Assembly: GCF_036898095.1 (NCBI RefSeq) | Contig: NC_090729.1 | Span: 74,174,081 to 74,238,080 of the forward strand | Length of the DNA stretch: 64,000 bases | Direction of reading: 5' to 3' | From: Palaemon carinicauda | Taxonomy: Eukaryota > Arthropoda > Malacostraca > Decapoda > Palaemonidae | Shown: piece after piece, positions 1 through 12,180 of the stretch | How positions within the stretch are numbered: position 1 is the stretch's first letter | How the letters are laid out: each line of letters starts with the position of its first letter | Program-made: the position numbers and the translations under genes | The notes under the pieces: generated by a model | Seen by the model: only the letters and a program-made list of their open reading frames with translations | Databases searched by the model: none | Told to the model about the DNA's origin: nothing

Positions 1-110
1 GAATGGAGAAATATTGATTTAAACGCTCAAGATAGAGACGACTGGCGAAATCTAACCGAGGCCCTTTGCATCAATAAGCATAGAATGATATAATGATGAA
101 TAACAAGACA
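1..110 (+). mobile_element. 3' end of an RTE-like LINE
   Basis: The window opens inside the last codons of a LINE ORF; the reading includes AQDRDDWRNL followed by EALCINKHR. The same 3' segment recurs at 18350-18430 and 29333-29425, where it follows recognisable RTE reverse-transcriptase sequence, so this is the tail of a third copy. The ORF ends near 92 and a short TAATGATGAATAA-like tail follows. The rest of the element lies outside the window. Confidence 0.65.
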
Positions 111-239
111 AAATAAATCTTCAGACTTTTGAAGCAAGAAGGTTGGACCCTAATTAAATGATCCCTATCAAAGTTCTTGATGAAACCCGTGTGGATGAAA
201 ACTTACCGCTAATTCTCACTAAGAAATATGAGGATGAAT

Positions 240-1328
240 ATCTTTAGAAATTACTAACTTCCTAGGTAAAAGTTCCTCAAGATTGAGGAATTCTAAGATA
301 ACAGATCCTCAGAGATGATGTGTTCTAAGAAAAAAGTTCCACAAACATGAGAAATTCTAAGATAACAGTTCCTCAGGGATGAGGTATCCTAAGATAATAG
401 TTCCTTAATAATGAGGTATTCAAGATAACAATTCCTCAGATATGAGGCATCCTCAGAAGATAGTGCCTCAAGGATGAGGCATTCTTGGAGGAGAGTTCCT
501 CAAGGATGAGGCATTCTAAGATAACACATTATCAAGGATGAGGTATTCTAAGATAAGTTTCTCAATGTTGAGATATTAAAAGAAAACAGTTCCTTGAGGA
601 TGAGGTATTCTAAGATAACAGTTCATCAAGGAAGAGGTATTAGAAAAAAACAGTTCCTCAAGAATAAGGTATTCTAGGATAACAGATCTTCAAGGATGGG
701 TATCCTAAGATAACAGATCCACAAGTACGAGGTATTCTGAGATAACAGATTCTCAAGGATGAGGTTCTAAGATAAGATCTACAAGGATGAGGTATTCTAG
801 GATAATGCATCATCAATGATAAGGTATTCTAAGATAACAGAACATCATGGATGAAGTATTCTATCAGATCCTCAAGGATTAAGTATTCTAAGATAACAGT
901 TCCTCAAGGATGAGTTATTCTGAGATAACAGTTCCTCGTGGATTTATGATACAGTTCCTCATGGATTATGTATTCTAGGATAAGGTAGGCTAAGATAATA
1001 GATCCTCAAGGATGAGGTATTCTAAGATAACAGTTCCTTAAGGACGAGGTATTCTTAGATAACAGATTCTCAAGGATGAGGTATTCTAAGATAACAGATC
1101 CAGGTATTCTAAAATAACAGATCCAGGAGGATGAGGTATTCTTAGATAAGTTCCTCAAGGATGAGGTATTCTAAAATTTCAGTTACTCAAGGATGATGTA
1201 TTCTAATAAAACAGTTAATCAAGGATGAGGTATTCTCAGATAGTAGTTCCTCAAGGATGGGGTATTCTAATGTAACAATTCATCAAGGATGAAGTATTCT
1301 AAGATAACATATACTCAAGCATGATAGT
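240..1328. repeat. Degenerate 32-bp minisatellite, block 1
   Basis: The unit is about 32 bp and reads GATAACAGTTCCTCAAGG followed by ATGAGGTATTCTAA, with many substitutions and partial units. Each unit contains the short hairpin CCTCA-agga-TGAGG. The array continues at 1991 and again at 6181, so it was one array before two insertions. It carries no open reading frame of note. Confidence 0.93.
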
Positions 1329-1330
1329 AG

Positions 1331-1990
1331 TAGGTTGGCCAGGGCACCAGGCACCCATTGAGATACTACCAATAGAGAGTTATGGGGGTCCTTTGACTAG
1401 TCAGACAGTACTACATTGGATCCTTCTCTCTGGTTACGGTTAATTTTCCTTTGCCTGCACATACACTGAATAGTCTGGCTTATTCATTACATATTCTCCT
1501 CTGTCCTAATACACCTGACAACACTGAGATTACCAAACAATTCTTCTTCACCCAAAGGGTTAACGACTGCACTGTAATCGGTCAGTGACTACTTTCCTCT
1601 TGGTAAGGGTATAATGGACTCTTTAGCCATGGTAAGCAGCTCTTCTAGGAGAAGGACACTCCGAAATCAAACCATTGTTCTCGTCTTGGGTAGTGCCATA
1701 ACCTCTTTACCATGGTCTTCCACTGCCTTGGGCTAGAGTTCTCTTGCTTGAGGGTACACTCACGCACACTATTCTATCTTGTTTCTCTTCCTCTTGTTTT
1801 GTTAAAGTTTTTATAGTTTATGGAGGAAATATTTATTTTAATATTGTTGCTGTTCTTAAAACAATTAATTTTGTTCCTTGTTTCCTTTTCTCAATGGGCT
1901 GTTTTCCCTGTTGGAGCCCCGGGGCTTACAGCAACCTGCTTTTCCAACTAGGGTTGCAGCTTTGCAAATAATAATAATAATAATAATAAT
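1331..1990 (+). mobile_element. (TAA)n-tailed interspersed repeat, copy 1
   Basis: This segment interrupts the 32-bp array. It starts near TAGGTTGGCCAGGGCACC and ends with GGGTTGCAGCTTTGCAAA plus a run of TAA. Closely similar sequence occurs at 24748-25361 and at 25875-28221 (split). Its 3' part is also found inverted at 25345-25640 and 34797-34960, and a short tail lies at 8665-8745. The 75-codon frame inside it has no recognisable domain. It is probably a non-autonomous element, or the 3' untranslated part of the LINE whose coding end is seen at 35019-35258. Confidence 0.8.
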
Positions 1991-3212
1991 AATATTCTAA
2001 GGTAACAGTTCCTCAAGGTATTCAAAGAAAACAGTTCCTTAAGAATGTTGTAATCTAAGATAACAGTTCCTCAAGGATGATGTATTCTAGGATAACAATT
2101 CTTCAAGGATCAGGCATTAAAAAAAAGGAGTTCCTCAAGGATGAGGTATTCTGCGATAAAAGATAATCAAGGAATACCTAATCCTTAAAGATCTGTTATC
2201 TTAGAATGCCTCATTCAGAGATAACAGATCATCAAGGATGAGGTATTCTGAGATGACAGTTACACAATGTTGAGGTATTAAAAGAAAAAAGTTCCTCAAG
2301 GATGAGGTATTTTAGGATAACAGATACTCAAGGATGGAGTATTCCAAGATAACAGTTCCTCAAGGATAGGGCATTCTAAGATAACAGTTCATCAATGTTG
2401 AGGTACTCTAGGATAACAGATCCACAAGAATGAAGTATTCTAAGATAACAAATTCGAAAGGATGAAGTATTCTAGGATAACACGTCCTAAAGGATGAGAC
2501 ATTCTAAGATAACAGATTCTTAAGGATGAAGCATTCTAAGATAAAAGATCCTTAAGGGTGAGGTATTCTACAATAACAGTTCCTACAGGATGAGGTATTC
2601 TAAGATAACAGATCCTCAAGGATGAGGTATTCTAAGAATAGTTCCTCAAGGCTGATAACAGATCCTCAAAGATAAGGTATTTTAAGATAATAGATACTCA
2701 TGGATGAGGTATTCTAAGATAACAGTTCCTCAAGGACGAGGTATTCTAAGACAACAGTTCCTAAAGGCTGATAACAGATCCTCAAAGATAAGGTATTTTA
2801 AGATAATAGATACTCATGGATGAGGTATTCTGAGATAACAGTGCCTCAAGGACGAGGTATTCTAAGATAAGTTACTCAAGGATGAGGTATTCTAGGATAA
2901 CAGATCCTCAAGGATGAGGTATTCTAAGATAACTGTTCCTCAAGGATTAGGTATTCTCAGATAACAGATCCTCAAGGAAAAGACATTCTAAAATAACAGT
3001 TCCTCAAGGGTGAGGTACTCAAGAGAAACAGTTCCTCAAGGATGAGGTATTCAAGAGAAACAGTTTCTCAAGGATGAGGTATTCTAAGATAATTGTTCCT
3101 CAAGGATAAGCTATTCTAAGGTAACAGTTCCTCAAGGATGAGGCATTCAAAGATAACAGTTCCTCAAGGATGAGGTATATTAATATAACAGTTCATCAAT
3201 GATGAGGTATTC
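1991..3212. repeat. Degenerate 32-bp minisatellite, block 2
   Basis: This is the same 32-bp unit as block 1, resuming directly after the TAA tail. One stretch near 2169-2212 reads as the unit in the opposite orientation (AATACCTAATCC then TGTTATCTTAGAATG), an inversion inside an otherwise head-to-tail array. A longer segment around 2640-2720 is repeated at 2763-2860, which shows a higher-order duplication. Confidence 0.92.
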
Positions 3213-6180
3213 AATGAGCCGAAATAGGGAAAGAGGTAATACTAGGGCGTACTCCGTAAACGACACACAGAGACATCGCCCTAACTCTGTGATAAGGCGA
3301 GGACTACTGCATCAGGAGCGGGTGCAACTAAAGAAGTGAGCTCACTTTGGATTCAGAATATGTCAGCTTAATGTTGGGTCCATGACTAGGAGAGGTAGAG
3401 AAGTGGCTGACTTGATGAGGGAAAAGAAAGTAGATATTGTGTGTGTGCAGGAAACACGATGGAAGGGAAATAAAGCTAGAGAGTTGGGTGATGGATATAA
3501 GCTATAGTATAGCGGAGCAAATAAACAAGATAGAAATGGAGTTGGCGTAGTACTGTCTGGTGAGCTGAAAAATGCGGTGATTGAGGTGCATAGAAAGAAT
3601 GACCGTATCATCAGATTGAAGATGTGTTGTTGAGGAGAGATTTTGAATATTATAAGTGCATATGCACCACAAGTTGGTTGCACAGAAGATGAGAAGGGAA
3701 ATTTCTGGAGAGACATGGATGGAGTAATGCAAGAACTGGAAGAACAAGAGAGGATCATAGGAGGGGCAGATTTGAAGGGCCATGTTGGAAGTGAGAATGA
3801 GGCAATTGGTCGGGTGCATGGGGGCCATGTAATCGGGGAGAGAAACCCAGAAGGAGAGAGTGTGGTGAACTTTGCTATGTCATTTGACAAGGCAATAGCA
3901 AATACATTCTTTAAGAAGAAAAGGGAACACCTAATAACATATAGGAGTGGGGGAAGATGCTCCCAGATAGACTACTTCCTGTATAAAAGGATAAAGCTGG
4001 TGGAGGTCAAGAACTGCAAGTTTATCCCAGGTGACCATGTAGCCCCCTAACACAGATTGCTATGTACGGACTTAGGACTAAAAAGGGAAAGAAAACCTAA
4101 AGCTAAACGGATAAGGAAAACTAAATGGTACAAACTAGTGAGGGAAGGAGATAAGATGAGAGAGTTTAAGAGGGTTTTGGAGGATATTGATATAGGAATT
4201 GATGTTCAAGAATGGTGGACATGAAATGCAGCAGTAATGAGAAGGCATAGAAAGGAGCTGCTAGGAGAGACATCTGGTATCATATGGGAATATAAGGAGA
4301 GTTGGTGGTGGAGTGAAGAAATTGAGAAAGTTGTAGAAGATAAGGAGGCAAAGAAGAGATGGGAAGAGTCACAGTCAAGGGAAGACAGAGAGAGGTTCAG
4401 AGAGAAAAACAAGGTGGTGAAGAAGGTCATAGCCCAAGCTAAAGCAAAGGGATATGATGATGTGTATAATGAGCTGGGAACAAAGGAAGGATTAAACAAG
4501 ATGATCAAGCTATCAAAGACTAGAAATAAGAGCACCAAAGATATTACACACATCAAACAAATAAAAGATCAAAATGGTGTAGTACTTAGAAAGGACATTG
4601 TAAAGAGATGGAAAGAATATTTTGAACAGCTGTTAAATGAAGAAAATGATAGATTATTAAGAGAGGATGGGCAGGTGAACATTGGCATGGTAATTAGGTT
4701 CTCTAGGCAAGAGGTAATAAATGCACTGAGGAAGATGAAGAATGGGAAGGCAACTGGACCAGACATGATTCCTGTGGAGGTATGGAAAGCATTAGGAGAT
4801 GAAGGAGTGGATATACTGTACGACCTCATGATAAAGATTTTTGAGCAGGAAAAGATACCAAATGAGTGGCATGGGAGTATATTGATCCCAATCTTCATAG
4901 GAAAAGGTGATGTCCAAGAGTGTGGGAATTACAGAGGTATTAAATTGATGTCCCACACTTTGAAGATACTGGAAAGGATGATAGATGCCAGACTAAGAGA
5001 AGAAGTACAAATACGTAAAGAGCAGATGGGATTCAAGAAGGGGAGGGGAACAACAGATGATGGTGTATTTTGTCTGAGGCAACTAATGGAGAAATTCTGG
5101 GAAAAGCAAAGAGACCTGCATATGGTATTCATTGACCTTGAAAAGGCTTATGACCGAGTCCCAAGACAAGAGGTATGGAGGACTCTATGAGGGAGAGGAG
5201 GGTGCCAGAGAAGTACGTTCGAATGATACAAGAGATGTACTGTAATGTATTTACTAGAGTGAGGACAGTGCTGGGGAGACAGAGGGTTTTGAGGTGAGAG
5301 TAGGATTACACCAAGGGTCGGCTCTGAGCCCATTCATCTTTAACATAGTGATGGGCGTTTTAATAGAAGTAAGGGAGGCAGTACCATGGAACATATTGTA
5401 TGCAGATGATATTGTTCTGTGAGCAGAGAGCAGAGAAGGTCTGGAAATGAAATTGGAAAGATAGAGGCAAGTACTGGAGGACAGAGGGATGAGAATAAGT
5501 AGATCTAAGACACAATATATGTGTCCCACCAGTGAGGGGGATGATAGAGAAAGTATTCAGCTTAGGTGAGAACAGATAAAGAGAGTTGATAAGTTTAAGT
5601 ATTTGGGATCCTTTATTAACGATGGAGGAGGTATGGAAGATGAAGTTAAACATCGGGTACAGGCAGGCTGGAACAACTGAAGAGCAGCCTCAGGAGTTCT
5701 TTGTGACAAAAGAATACCACTGAGATTAAAAGGAAAATTTCATAAGACGGTGGTAAGAACAGCAATGCTGTATGGAACGGAAACAGCAGCAATGAGGAAG
5801 AGAGAGAAGAAGATGGATGTGGCAGAAATGAGAATGCTTAGGTGGATGTCTGGGGTGACAAGAAAGGATCGGATAAAAATGACTAAATAAGGGGGTCGAC
5901 AAAGGTGATGGAAATATCAAAGAAAGTGCAGGATGGGAGGCTGAGATGGTAAGGACACCTGATGAGGAGAGATGAGGACCACGTTGGGAGACATACTATG
6001 AAGATGGAGGTTCAAGGAAGAAGAAGAAGAAGAGGGAGACCAAGAAAGAGATGGAGGGACTGTGTGAGAGGAGATTTACAAAAGGGAATTGATGAGGCAG
6101 AAGCCCAAAATAGAAAAAGATGGAAACGGCTCATCCACAACGGCGACCCCATATAAAAATGGGAACAAGGTGTGAAGAAG
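3213..6180 (+). mobile_element. RTE-like LINE, near full length, with 15-bp target duplication
   Basis: The element lies inside the 32-bp minisatellite. The 15 bases AATGATGAGGTATTC occur immediately before it (3198-3212) and immediately after it (6181-6195). The shared variant base in AATGATG (most units read AAGGATG) supports a true target-site duplication rather than two ordinary units. The element encodes an endonuclease followed by a reverse transcriptase, and has a short A/G-rich 3' end (GTGTGAAGAAG). Confidence 0.85.
3373..6156 (+). pseudogene. Dead LINE ORF: AP-type endonuclease plus reverse transcriptase
   Basis: From about 3373 the frame reads an endonuclease/exonuclease/phosphatase domain, with VCVQETRWKG near 3440 and ISAYAPQVG near 3652. 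A linker and reverse transcriptase follow in the same frame from 4237, with fingers KNGKATGPD near 4740 and IDLEKAYDRVP near 5132. The catalytic YADD box is at 5399-5410, now in another frame. The carboxy end has GRPRKRWRDCVRGD near 6032, typical of RTE-class LINEs. In-frame stops occur at 3505, 3631, 4048 and 4222, with frameshifts near 5187 and 5277, more stops at 5420 and 5462, and another frame change before 5962. The protein would nick target DNA and copy its own RNA; this copy cannot do so. Clade assignment to RTE is by motif recall, not alignment. Confidence 0.85.
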
Positions 6181-6900
6181 AATGATGAGGTATTCTAAGA
6201 TAAAAGTTTCTAAAAGGATGAGCTATTCTAAGAAAACATTTGCAAGGATGAGGTATTCCAGGATAACCGATCCCCAAGGATGAAGTATTCAAAGAAAACC
6301 GTTCCTACAGGATGAGATATTCTAATATAACAGTTCATCAAGGATGAGGTATTTAAAGATAACAGTTCCTCAAGGATGAGGTTTTATAAGATAACAGTCC
6401 TCAAGGATGAGAACTTCTGAGGATAACAGATCCTCAAGGATGAAGTATTTTAAGATAACAGTTTCTCAAGGATGAGGTATTCAAAGAAAATTTGCTCAAG
6501 GAAGAGCTATTCCAAGATGACAGTTCATCAAGCATGAGGTATTCAAAGAAAACTTCCTCAAGAAGGTATTCTAAAATATTAGTTCTTCAAGGATGAGGTA
6601 TTCTAAGATAATAGATCCTAAAGGTTGAGTCATCCTAACGTAACCAATAACAGTTCCTCAAGAATTTAGGTATTCACAGAAAGAAGTTCCTTAAAGATGA
6701 GGTATTCTGAGATAACAGTTACTCAATGATAAAGTATTCTAAGATAGCAATACCTTAAGCATGAGGTATTCTAGGATAACAGATCCAAAAGGATGATGTA
6801 TTCTAGGATAACAATCCACAAGGATGAGCTATTCTACATAACAGATCCACAAGGATAAGGTATTCTAAAATAACAGTTCCTCCCGGATAAGGTAATCGAG
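6181..6900. repeat. Degenerate 32-bp minisatellite, block 3
   Basis: The 32-bp array resumes at the right-hand copy of the LINE target duplication and fades out near 6900. Units are somewhat more diverged than in the middle block. Confidence 0.92.
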
Positions 6901-7964
6901 GGATTCAATAATCTTCAAACTTCAGTATTGAACAGAGAGGACCTGTTACACATCTTTGGATTCTTAATGCATAACTTTCCCCACTGCTGACAAACTCATT
7001 CTTGTATCTAAATTCTCAGAAGAAAATGAGAAAGACAGGAACAAACAAAAACCTCAATCTCCACACTACGTTTAGCTTTCCTAATTACCTCTAACAATAT
7101 AGAACGATACAAGTGTTAAGAGAGCTGAAGATAAAGAAAAAGATATAATGCCTAGAATTTTTTCTTTTTGTCTTACATAATATTAATCTTGTTCGCACAA
7201 ATGAATGCTTATCCTTTTTTTTATTGAGACATAAATGCACGGGTTTACGAAATATAACTACAGTGAAATACATTGGATAAAAGATTGACAAAATAGAATT
7301 ACAAAAATACTAGAGAGATTTTTAACAGTCAAGAGAAAATATACCAACGGATAATAAACCAATCTTCATATTTGACGAATAAGAAAAAGTAGTAGTCACG
7401 CATCACGTGATGTTTTGCAGGACGAACAAGGAAACTCTGAATAGGGAGGGGGTGGGGGTGAAGAGCTATGTTTGGCACACAGCTCACCTCGCCCCCCCCC
7501 CCCCCAACCCCCTTTTCCTCAAATATTCATACCTCAACCGGCCCTTCCTCATCACATTTTTTTCCGACAACGTAACCTTGGACAAGGTCGCATATCACCT
7601 AATCAAACAAGTTAAATCACCGAATGAAAATCTTTATAGTTTTTAAAAGGCAAAGTACATCCAAGAATTCAAGAATAAGAGAAGTGGCGTATCATGCTGA
7701 TGAAATAATCGTATTGTGTAATCAAATCGTACCTACCGCCAGTCTCACAGCTATTCTGGGAAGGCTGAGGGAACTGAGCCAATGCTGTGCCGTGATGCAC
7801 TAGATTTTGACTGAACTCGGGAACAACGTATAAATATGGTTGATGGAGTCATAAAAGTAACCTGTAAATCAGGTGAGATACAATCTGTAACCTAACTGGG
7901 ATCTTTATATAAAGATTATTGACAAATCTGGCCGAGTTACACTTATAAAATGCGATCTATAAGT
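6901..7964. other. No recognisable gene; AT-rich spacer
   Basis: I see no coding region, RNA gene or repeat family here. The only short feature is a C-rich run at 7492-7505. Open frames at 7091-7291 and 7407-7646 are short and have low-complexity composition. Confidence 0.6.
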
Positions 7965-8276
7965 CTGGTAGAGATACATAAATAACATTTTACATCCCTG
8001 CTTGGCGTTCTGCCAGACACGGGTTCGAGACCCGCTCAAGCTCGATAGTTTCATTAGTGTATGCGACTTCATAATCCATGTGAGCAAAGGATGGGGGGGG
8101 GATGGGGAACCTACATTTCTGCCTGCTGAGTCATCAGCAGCCATTCCCTGGCCCTCTCTGGTCATTGCTTGGGAGGAGAGGGGGCTTGGGCGCTGACCAC
8201 TAGAGTATCTGGTCAGTCTCAAGGGCACTGTCACTTTCTCTTGCCTCTGCCAATCATGAGCAATCTTTAAACTTTA
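7965..8276 (+). mobile_element. tRNA-derived SINE, copy 1
   Basis: The sequence contains a polymerase III B-box-like stretch, GGGTTCGAGACCCGCTCAA, at about 8021. A body ending near CCAATCATGAGCAATCTTT follows. It is similar over its whole length to 10224-10550 and to the reverse complement of 11512-11765. The A-box region is more diverged than in copy 2. Confidence 0.75.
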
Positions 8277-8664
8277 AAACTAAATTTTCATTCTATCAGG
8301 AACTACAGGTTTTCAATGAATTATTCCTCTAAACATTTTAACGTGAAATATAAAGTTTTAACAGTAGCCATTTAAATGGAAGAGCAATAGTCCTCGCGTT
8401 TTGTAAGGAGTGGTGTTTTCAACGTATATTGGCCCTTGCACACACAACACAACTAGCAATGGAATGCTTTTCTACGATGGAAACGTACCTAAGTCCATTT
8501 GCTAATTAATGACCTCAGTTTGAAGCAACAACAATAAAAGTAGAGAAACGCCAAAAATTTTCACAGGAGGATTCATTACTTTTAGGTGTGTATGTTGAAG
8601 GTCGCTGAGACAACAAATAAATTTCTGTAGATCATTATGAAATGTAAATACCTACGTGCTTTAA
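8277..8664. other. No recognisable feature
   Basis: AT-rich unique-looking sequence; nothing I can assign. Confidence 0.5.
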
Positions 8665-8696
8665 CATTCTGCTTTTCCAATCAGGGTTGTAGCTTG

Positions 8697-8745
<49 letters not shown>
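8665..8745 (+). mobile_element. 3' end of the (TAA)n-tailed repeat
   Basis: CTGCTTTTCCAATCAGGGTT followed by GTAGCTTGG and about 15 TAA units matches only the last part of the repeat seen at 1331-1990 and 24748-25361. A strongly 5'-truncated copy is the usual result of incomplete LINE-type reverse transcription. Confidence 0.7.
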
Positions 8746-8747
<2 letters not shown>

Positions 8748-9544
8748 GAAGAATTGTGTATAACTGCATTTCTTATTTTCAAAATAATTAAGAATAAAAT
8801 TATACAAACATTTTGATAGGGGACTTTCAAATAATAATAAGGAAAATCACAGATATAATTCAAGAAAACAATTGTGTAGTTACATTGGTCTCCCAAGCCT
8901 ACAAGGTTCTTAGAGACATCCTATGCTTCTGAAATTTATATTAGTCGTCTTAAAATTATACAACAAAATTATATAAGTTTTGTTTATTGTTCTGTTTTGT
9001 AAAGGGAAATTATTACAGATATTCTAAAACTTATGAATCAGTAAACAAGTGATCACAACGTACCCAGAAAACACGTTCCTGTTTTATCCACAAACAAATC
9101 ATCAACAAATAAGTATCTTTATTAAAGAATTTAATAGATGGCAGATCATAAAATTATTAAAAACTTTTGAACTTAATGTTAACAAAATTCAATATAAATC
9201 TTATCTCTTACATGTTAATGAAATAACATTTAAATTTATGTTTCAATAATTTTCCACCAAGAGCGTCATAGATTAGGATCATGCGCATTTCGTCGAACCC
9301 TTTGAACGAGCGATGAAGATATCTGATCGAAAATGCATCCTTCAAAGAACGATGTGTAATTATTATACGAGTGATTTAAAACGGATAGATAAATCACTGG
9401 GGACAGGGAGGCTATTCCGAGAAACCTTTCCTGTTACACCACTTAGTAAAAGTTATTGTAAAATAGAGGTCAAATGGAAGGTAAAAAAGTGGGTGTAATC
9501 AGTGGTTAAAGTTTTATCGTATATCTGGCACAGAACTAAATTCA

Positions 9545-9870
9545 TAATAAATAAATACATACAAGTAATTTCTATTTGAATTTTCATAATCGTAAATATT
9601 ATCAAATCGCCTTTAGTGCCTTTAAAATACCTGTGCGCAAATGAATAATTTCATATACTTTAAATGAATAAGTCATTTTAATTTTAAAAAACTTAATGAT
9701 TATTAAATCTATTTTCATACCTTTAAAAATATTCGCACATTTGATTAATTTTATCTTAGATAAACAAATAAAAAGTAATTTCAACTATAATTTCCAGAAC
9801 GTAAAGATTATTAAATTCAATTTTAATCATTTCGAAGCATTGAATTTGAATCCCTTTACAAAAATCTATA
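9545..9870. repeat. AT-rich tandem repeat, about 104 bp, three degenerate copies
   Basis: Corresponding landmarks recur at a spacing of about 104 bp. AAGTAATTTCTATTTG near 9564 pairs with AAGTCATTTTAATTTT near 9669 and AAGTAATTTCAACTAT near 9773. CCTTTAAAATACCTG near 9618 pairs with CCTTTAAAAATATTCG near 9720. Copies are strongly diverged. The surrounding 8746-10223 holds nothing else that I recognise. Confidence 0.6.
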
Positions 9871-10223
9871 ACAAAAATTGAAAATTCAAATTAGTTTTGC
9901 AATCCAAGATTTACCATTATCTTAACAACTCTATAAGGTCAAGTATACGGGTAAGTAAAGATCGAATTACATTTAAATTCATGTGGCCGGCGTTGGGGCC
10001 TGAGAGACCAATCAACATTCTCTTGAAATAATAATGATAAGGGTGATGATAATAATAGCAAAAAAATTATAATAATGTTAGCCATTATAATAGAATATAA
10101 TAACAATAATAATAGAAATTATGTTGATGATGATGATGATTATTATTATTATCACAAACGGGGCAAGCCACTTTAGAAAAATCCCCCAAAACCGAAAATA
10201 AGAGAAACAAAGAATCATTTCAG

Positions 10224-10550
10224 GTGGCCTATATGGTAACGTCCCACACTGGTGATCGCCAGACAAGTGTTCGAGTCCCACTCAAACTCGTTAGTTCCTT
10301 TGGTCGCTGCAACCTCACCATCCTTGTGAGCTAAGGATGGGGGATATGGGGAGCCTATATGTCTATCTGCTGCGTCATCAGCAGCCATTGCCTGGTCCTC
10401 CTTGGTCCTAGCTTGGGTGGAAAAGGGGCTTGGGAACTGATATGTATATATTGTCATTCTCTACGCCATTGTCCTGCATGAGATGGAAATGTCACTGTCC
10501 CTTGCCTATGCCATTCATGAGCGGCCTTTAAATCTAGAAAACCTTGAACC
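10224..10550 (+). mobile_element. tRNA-derived SINE, copy 2
   Basis: This copy starts with an A-box-like TGGCCTATATGG and has a B-box-like TGTTCGAGTCCC near 10268, the spacing expected of a tRNA-derived head. The tRNA-unrelated body runs to about 10550. It is a SINE rather than a functional tRNA gene: there is no matching acceptor stem and the body is shared with two other copies. Confidence 0.8.
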
Positions 10551-10768
10551 GCCAGTAAGGATAAAACTCTCCCCCCCCCCCAGGAGGGGTGGGGGCTATT
10601 CGTTACTTGCTAGGAGGGGCAGAACCTGTGCGCTGCACATGTAGCAGCTTTCACAGATGTCCACTATGCACCTGAGGTACAGATCTTACAAGAACAACCT
10701 TTTGCCACGTGTTAATGTTCGGTAGATAAACCTGCATAATTTGTTTTATAGTTCCTAACAGCAAAGGT

Positions 10769-10803
<35 letters not shown>

Positions 10804-10829
10804 GATAACAATAATAATAATAATAATAA
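10769..10829. repeat. (TAA)n microsatellite
   Basis: About 18 TAA units with one AAAGATAACA interruption. The flanking 10551-11511 is otherwise unassigned, apart from a 30-base A run at 11019-11048. Confidence 0.9.
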
Positions 10830-11015
10830 CAGTAAAAATATCTTATGATCCTCCTATTCACAGCAAACTATAACACTCAATATTGCACTGCTTGGATTTA
10901 AATTTTGCAAGTAACAACCTACTATGAGTACTGTACAGTCGCATTTGTAAATCCGTGGGAATTTTGGTATGAAAACCAGTCACCCACGTAGATGTCTTAA
11001 AGATGTATCAAATAA

Positions 11016-11018
<3 letters not shown>

Positions 11019-11048
<30 letters not shown>
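11019..11048. repeat. Poly(A) run of 30 bases
   Basis: An uninterrupted A run. It could be the tail of a retroposed sequence, but I recognise no element upstream. Confidence 0.85.
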
Positions 11049-11052
<4 letters not shown>

Positions 11053-11511
11053 TTGGCAGTCTGAGGAAATTGTGCGAATTTGTTAATAAAATTTTAGATA
11101 AAAATTTATAAATTTTTTATATTTTTTATTTATATTCAAATATGTCTTGTTTTTTTTCTATACCTGTAATTAGTTCCATTACATTATTGAGTAAAACATA
11201 GCTAAACCCTTGAAAATATTTCTGTCATTTAACAGAAAATAATTGAGAAATTATATGGAAAACAGGTATCAGTCCAATAAATTTGCGCAAATTTTATAAC
11301 AAAAGCATGTTATGTACAGTTCACATTTCTCCATCTTCCTCTTACCAAAATCCTATAGCTCAGATTCTTTCGCACAAACCAAAGCTTTGTTGTTTGCGCA
11401 TATGTCATTGATTTTAGAACATGCACAGAATTATGTGTAGCTGATGCTGGCTCTTCGACAGCTCCACCAGTTCTTCACATTTGATTGTTTAAAAATTTCA
11501 AAGGCCCCTTA

Positions 11512-11765
11512 TAAATGGCAGAGGCAAGAGACAGTGACATTGCCCTAGCAAGCAAGATAAGACCACAGAGACTGACCATGTATACATATGATCGGCGGCC
11601 AAACGATTTCTCCACCCAAGCTAGGACCACCCACTCCTTAGCTCACAAGGATGGTGAGATTGCAGTGACAAAAGGAGCTAACGAGTTTGAACGGGACTCA
11701 AACCCCAGTCTGGCGTTCACCAGTCAGGACGTTACCACATCAACCACCACAGTACATCTTGAGTA
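11512..11765 (-). mobile_element. tRNA-derived SINE, copy 3 (minus strand)
   Basis: This is the reverse complement of the SINE at 10224-10550. The body starts at GGCAGAGGCAAGAGACAGT on the plus strand, and the inverted B-box region (CGGGACTCAAACCCCAG) lies near 11693. The 95-codon plus-strand frame across it is an artefact of the SINE. Confidence 0.78.
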
Positions 11766-12180
11766 TGAGTCAGTCTCTCAGCCTGTATCTACCTGTTTAT
11801 GAACAAAAACCACCTCAGCTTCCTAATTGTGGTAATCTTAGTGCCTGGTAGTTATACTTAGCAAATAAACTTTATGATTCCAGCAAGAACGATGTTGCTG
11901 GGCTTCGGTATGGTGTCCAGTTTTCCTAATGCTGATATCTTGTCACCACTTGCCTCTTTGAATTCCTTTCAGAATACCAGCTTCCCCTTTGCAGCAATGC
12001 TACCAGTGTTGTCAGTCCCACTGGTGGCATGCAACCTTGGCAAAGGAGCAGACTTCTCGGGTCCAATGGCATTATAAATGGGCCCAAAAAGAATAAATTG
12101 GTGGTTAGTATCAGTTTCCATTATAAAGTTGGTTTTCTTGCAGAGCTAAGGATAACGACTAAGTGCATGCATAAATACTT

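Noticed and set aside
240..3212. Possible CRISPR-like array of 32-bp units
   Set aside because: The units are contiguous without unique spacers, strongly diverged, and lie in a eukaryotic context.
10224..10300. Possible tRNA gene
   Set aside because: A-box and B-box-like sequences are present, but there is no acceptor stem pairing and the downstream body is shared by two other SINE copies.
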